A DNA stretch of 7,077 nucleotides from Desulfonatronospira sp. (GTDB lineage: Bacteria > Desulfobacterota > Desulfovibrionia > Desulfovibrionales > Desulfonatronovibrionaceae), in the NCBI GenBank assembly GCA_003563255.1, contig PWSL01000501.1:1-7077 (forward strand), given 5' to 3'. Within the stretch, counting starts at the first letter, position 1. Each line of letters opens with the position of its first letter. The position numbers and the translations under genes are program-made. Of this stretch, positions 4,780 through 7,077 are shown in pieces. The notes beneath the pieces were generated by a model. It had not been told where the DNA came from. It searched no databases and was given only the letters and a program-made list of their open reading frames with translations.

Positions 4780-6069
4780 ATGAGAAAGAAGGAGATACTT
4801 AAACAGATAATCAGGGAGTTTCACCTGCAGCCTGTTTTTGACGTTACTCCCAGGGATTTTCAAGTCCCCCTGGGCACCGGCAAGATCATAACAGTCATGG
4901 GAGTCAGGCGGTGCGGCAAGACATCCATCCTGCTGGATACGGTGAACAGGCTTGCCCGGTCCATGGACAGGTCCTTGATCCTGTTCATCAACTTCGAAGA
5001 TGAGCGCCTGGACCTGGGCAGAGAAGAGCTGGACCTGATCATTCAGGCCTTTCGTGAGCTGTATCCGCAGCAAAATCCGGCCGAGTGCTACCTGTTTTTT
5101 GATGAAATACAGAACGTGGACGGCTGGGAGCGTTTTGTGCGCAGGGTGTACGATACCATTACCAGGAATATTTACCTGAGTGGTTCCAATTCCAGGCTGC
5201 TGGGTTCGGAAATCGCCACAAGCCTGAGGGGTCGCACCCTGGGCATGGAGGTGTTTCCGCTTTCTTTTTCCGAATACTTGCGTTTCCAGGGTCTGGAAGT
5301 TGACCTCTATTCCTCCAGGCACCTGGCCCTGCTGAAAAACGCCCAGGCCGACTTTCTGAATAATGGCGGTTTTCCGGAAGCCCTGGTTGTTGACAACAGG
5401 CATCGTACCCGGTTGCTCCAGGAATATTTCAACGTAATGCTGTATAAAGATATTGTGGAAAGATACAGGGTGCAGAACGTGGTGGCGCTCAGGTACTTCC
5501 TGAAAAGACTGCTTGCGTCCTCCACCAGGCAGCTCTCCATCAATAAGATCTACAATGAATTGAAGTCCGCCAATATAAAAGTCGGGAAAAACACCCTGTA
5601 CGATTTTCTGGATTATGCCCAGACCGTATTTCTGGTCCGTACCCTCTACCCGTACGACAGATCCCTGGCGGCCCGGGAACTGGGAGAGAAAAAAGTTTAT
5701 GCTATTGATACCGGACTTTACGATGCCGTGGAGTACAGGTTTTCTGAAGACACGGGTAAATCCCTGGAAAACGCGGTGTTCCTGGAGCTGTGGCGGACCG
5801 GGACAGAACTGTTTTTTTATCGCGGCGATAACCTGGAGTGTGATTTTCTGCGTATGGAAAGAGGCCGGGCCGTTGAGGCCATTCAGGTCTGCTTTGATCT
5901 AAGCGACCCCGAAACCCGGCACAGAGAAGTGAAGGGGCTGATGGCGGCCTGTACACGGCTGGGGCTGAACAAAGGAACAATCATCACCGCTGACGAGTTT
6001 CATCAGTGGAATGTTGAGCAACTGGAGGTGGAGGCTGTTCCGTTTTACCGGCGTTTCAGTCAGACGTAG
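4780..6069 (+). CDS. AAA-type ATPase with DUF4143-like C-terminus, 429 aa
   Basis: A cytoplasmic P-loop ATPase of the large AAA_14/DUF4143 group. These are frequent accessory genes with no settled function. The start at 4780 (MRKKEILKQIIREFH) fits the usual family N-terminus; an in-frame GTG at 4711 lies in a hairpin repeat. No clear Shine-Dalgarno precedes 4780. Walker A is GVRRCGKT (41-48), Walker B YLFFDE (104-109), and sensor-1 is in LSGSNS (133-138). SLRGRT (148-153) provides arginines, and FPLSFSEYL is a family hallmark. The C-terminus has a winged-helix-like part, then LENAVFLEL (329-337), ECDF (353-356) and IQVC (368-371), the layout of a PD-(D/E)XK-like fold; I cannot say if it is an active nuclease. 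Length is normal and no motif is lost, so the gene looks intact. Same-orientation repeat blocks lie on both sides. A large minus-strand open frame over it is a shadow. Confidence 0.85.
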   Translation: MRKKEILKQIIREFHLQPVFDVTPRDFQVPLGTGKIITVMGVRRCGKTSILLDTVNRLARSMDRSLILFINFEDERLDLGREELDLIIQAFRELYPQQNPAECYLFFDEIQNVDGWERFVRRVYDTITRNIYLSGSNSRLLGSEIATSLRGRTLGMEVFPLSFSEYLRFQGLEVDLYSSRHLALLKNAQADFLNNGGFPEALVVDNRHRTRLLQEYFNVMLYKDIVERYRVQNVVALRYFLKRLLASSTRQLSINKIYNELKSANIKVGKNTLYDFLDYAQTVFLVRTLYPYDRSLAARELGEKKVYAIDTGLYDAVEYRFSEDTGKSLENAVFLELWRTGTELFFYRGDNLECDFLRMERGRAVEAIQVCFDLSDPETRHREVKGLMAACTRLGLNKGTIITADEFHQWNVEQLEVEAVPFYRRFSQT

Positions 6070-6309
6070 TGATGAATTGGGGGGATGATGAATGATGAAT
6101 GATGAATGCGGAATGATGAATTGGGGAAGAAGGCATGGGGCCCCAGTGAAACCCCTGTCTACGACAGGGAGCCCTTTAGGCTGTTTCACGGGGCAGGCAT
6201 GGAGCATGGAGCATGGAGCAGAGCGCATAGGGCAGGGGGCATGGGGCATGGGGAAGAAGGCAGGGATTTAGGAATTGGGGGATTTAGGAATTTAGGAATT
6301 GGGGGATTG
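6067..6309. repeat. Degenerate purine-rich tandem repeats, block B
   Basis: It begins in the stop codon of the ATPase gene. GATGAAT units (6071-6120) are followed by GGCATGG/GAGCATG heptamers (6131-6252) and GGAATT/ATTTAG/GGGGGATT units (6259-6309), the same order as block A. It contains the 36-base exact copy (6101-6136) and the 22-base exact copy (6259-6280) of block A. A 53-base three-way-junction element interrupts the heptamers at 6141-6193. Confidence 0.8.
6141..6193. repeat. Three-way-junction element 1
   Basis: The outer stem is CCCC-GTGAAAC (6141-6152, with A6145 bulged) paired with GTTTCAC-GGGG (6183-6193). Inside are two hairpins, CCCTGTC-TAC-GACAGGG (6153-6169) and AGCC-CTTTA-GGCT (6170-6182). 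They abut each other and the outer stem with no unpaired base at the junction. It sits inside G-rich repeats but is not itself repetitive, so it looks like an insertion. Confidence 0.7.
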
Positions 6310-6334
6310 ACTTTTCCGTGTCCTTCCGGGCCTG

Positions 6335-6364
6335 CCCCGTGTATTCTCCTTTAATACACTGGGG
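6335..6364. repeat. CCCCGTGTATT hairpin
   Basis: CCCCGTGTATT (6335-6345) pairs with AATACAC-GGGG (6353-6364, T6360 bulged) around a 7-base loop. The closing CCCC..GTG / CAC..GGGG resembles that of the element at 6141-6193. It lies in C-rich spacer DNA with repeated CCTGCCCC motifs (6331-6338, 6372-6379 and 6381-6388). Confidence 0.55.
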
Positions 6365-6388
6365 TGTTGCGCCTGCCCCGCCTGCCCC

Positions 6389-6424
6389 ATGAAATGCACG
6401 AAGTGCCGGCTCTGCCGATTTCAT
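6389..6424. repeat. Three-way-junction element 2
   Basis: ATGAAAT (6389-6395) pairs with ATTTCAT (6418-6424). Inside are GCAC-GAA-GTGC (6396-6406) and CGGC-TCT-GCCG (6407-6417). All 36 bases are in stems or 3-base loops, with no unpaired junction base. The outer stem shares the form RTGAAAY / RTTTCAY with element 1. A minus-strand frame over 6351-6575 is not a credible gene. The rest of the spacer to 6600 holds only one further inverted pair, CCGGCC (6487-6492) with GGCCGG (6516-6521). Confidence 0.7.
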
Positions 6425-6610
6425 AGAGGTGCTCAGCCTTGTGATGGTACTGGGTTGGGCGAAATTTCTTCAAAGAAGGTAGATCGCCGGCCTGCCTCGG
6501 ATTGTGGTCCAGGGTGGCCGGGTTTCTGGCTCTTAAGGGGTTCTTGTTTTCAATCCCATATTGCCTTATTATCATAAGTAATCAACGATTATGGAGGTTT
6601 TGGTCTTGTA

Positions 6611-6639
6611 TTTTCAACATACTGTTTGGGTGGGATAAT
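6611..6639 (+). promoter_or_regulatory. Candidate sigma-70 type promoter of the toxin-antitoxin pair
   Basis: TTTTCA (6611-6616) and GATAAT (6634-6639) are spaced by 17 bases, matching 4 and 5 of 6 consensus positions. A start near 6646 would leave a leader of about 16 bases containing GAGG at 6653-6656. GTAT-N7-ATAC (6608-6622) overlaps the -35 box and could be an operator for the CopG-like antitoxin. A weaker alternative is TTGTTT / TATTAT at 6544-6572, overlapping CTTAT-N4-ATAAG (6565-6578). Confidence 0.35.
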
Positions 6640-6661
6640 TTTTTTGAAATCGAGGACAGGG

Positions 6662-6946
6662 ATGCTCATTGATTATTTTATATGGTTGCCTGATATTGTA
6701 GAAAAGCTTATCGTTAAACATCATGTATCGCTGGAAGAGGCGGAAAGTATTTTTTTTAACAAACCGAAATTCCGTTTCGTTGAATGTGGTTACAGAAGAG
6801 GAGAAGATGTTTATGCTGCACTGGGGCAGACTGATGAGGGGCGTTATCTGATAGTCTTTTTCATCCGGAAGCCTGATAATGCCGCGCTTATTATAAGCGC
6901 AAGAGATATGGACAAGAAAGAAAGGAGACTCTATGAAAAAAAATGA
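6662..6946 (+). CDS. brnT: BrnT-like toxin of a type II toxin-antitoxin system, 94 aa
   Basis: The protein has the BrnT ordering: KHHVSLEEAESIFF (19-32, compare KHGVSFEEA), then GEDVYAALGQTDEGRYLIV (47-65), and ISARDMDKKERRLYE (78-92). BrnT toxins are small RelE-fold ribonucleases that inhibit translation and are bound by a partner encoded just downstream. Length matches the family. ATG 6662 was preferred over an upstream TTG at 6626 because GAGG lies 5 bases before it. The N-terminal IDYFIWLPDIVEKL departs from the usual W-D-x-x-K-x-x-x-N start and the usual KHG is KHH, so it is a divergent member. The next gene overlaps it by 14 bases, indicating translational coupling. Ribonuclease activity is inferred from the family. 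Confidence 0.75.
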   Translation: MLIDYFIWLPDIVEKLIVKHHVSLEEAESIFFNKPKFRFVECGYRRGEDVYAALGQTDEGRYLIVFFIRKPDNAALIISARDMDKKERRLYEKK

Positions 6947-7077
6947 ATATCCACAAAAAACCAGCATTTCTCAGGCAGATTCTTTGGAAGCTGTCTCTGA
7001 ATTCTGGGATACCCATAGCCTGGCCGAATACTGGAATGAAACCAGTGAAGTGCATTTGGAGGTCAGGGCAGAACAAA
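6933..7077 (+). CDS. CopG/BrnA-like antitoxin, 3' end outside the window
   Basis: 48 residues are visible. The key stretch is FWDTHSLAEYWNET (24-37), followed by EVHLEV, typical of the CopG-type antitoxin family that partners BrnT-like toxins. Such proteins bind the toxin with one part and DNA through a C-terminal ribbon-helix-helix, here beyond the window edge. AAAGGAG lies just upstream of ATG 6933, inside the toxin gene, and the overlap with the toxin stop at 6946 supports a toxin-first operon. It would normally repress the shared promoter. Confidence 0.75.
   Translation, partial: MKKNEYPQKTSISQADSLEAVSEFWDTHSLAEYWNETSEVHLEVRAEQ

Noticed and set aside
4203..4781. Minus-strand open frame of 192 codons with ALCPMPYA-type peptides
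   Set aside because: Most of it is translation of tandem repeats and a hairpin repeat; only a short central part (4539-4691) might be a remnant.
4750..5403. Minus-strand open frame of 217 codons
   Set aside because: Shadow of the intact ATPase gene, whose plus frame has Walker A, Walker B and sensor motifs.
5899..6249. Minus-strand open frame of 116 codons
   Set aside because: It overlaps the ATPase 3' end and repeat block B, and reads through the three-way-junction element.

Overview
The window most likely comes from a Gram-negative bacterium of the Desulfobacterota (former Deltaproteobacteria). This rests on the style of the prepilin genes, a good sigma-54 type promoter in front of a pilin, and several dispersed repeats that I associate with those genomes (GTGCCTGTCCCC-type inverted repeats, CACAAAG/GACAC-type repeats, purine-rich GGCATGG tracts). 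The assignment is inference; there is no rRNA, tRNA or taxonomically decisive core gene here.

Left half (1-4200): a scattered type IV pilin region. A 208-residue prepilin (327-953, +) is preceded by a nested inverted repeat. Next comes a minus-strand gene of a conserved, unnamed and probably mobile family (1909-1013). It ends inside a repeat, looks C-terminally truncated, and is flanked by imperfect direct repeats. Two more repeat-rich intervals follow (2075-2330, 2345-2508). A probable minus-strand pair then encodes a three-helix membrane protein (3308-2973) and a pilin-like protein lacking a normal prepilin cleavage signal (2921-2511), with a strongly foldable leader. The last gene of this half is a compact acidic type IV pilin (4053-3649, -) with a sigma-54 type promoter and a strong terminator of its own.

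Right half (4200-7077): an accessory region. One AAA-type ATPase with a DUF4143-like C-terminus (4780-6069, +) is bracketed by two same-orientation blocks of degenerate G-rich tandem repeats that share a 36-base exact copy. The second block and the following spacer carry two small three-way-junction elements with the same outer-stem consensus. A BrnT-like toxin gene and an overlapping CopG/BrnA-like antitoxin gene (truncated by the window edge) close the window.

The pilins could belong to one surface appendage, but no assembly ATPase, platform protein or prepilin peptidase is visible, so the machinery must lie elsewhere. The most unusual content is non-coding: the paired three-way-junction elements, the potentially bistable leader at 3357-3459, the hairpin array at 2394-2508 and the repeat blocks around the ATPase.
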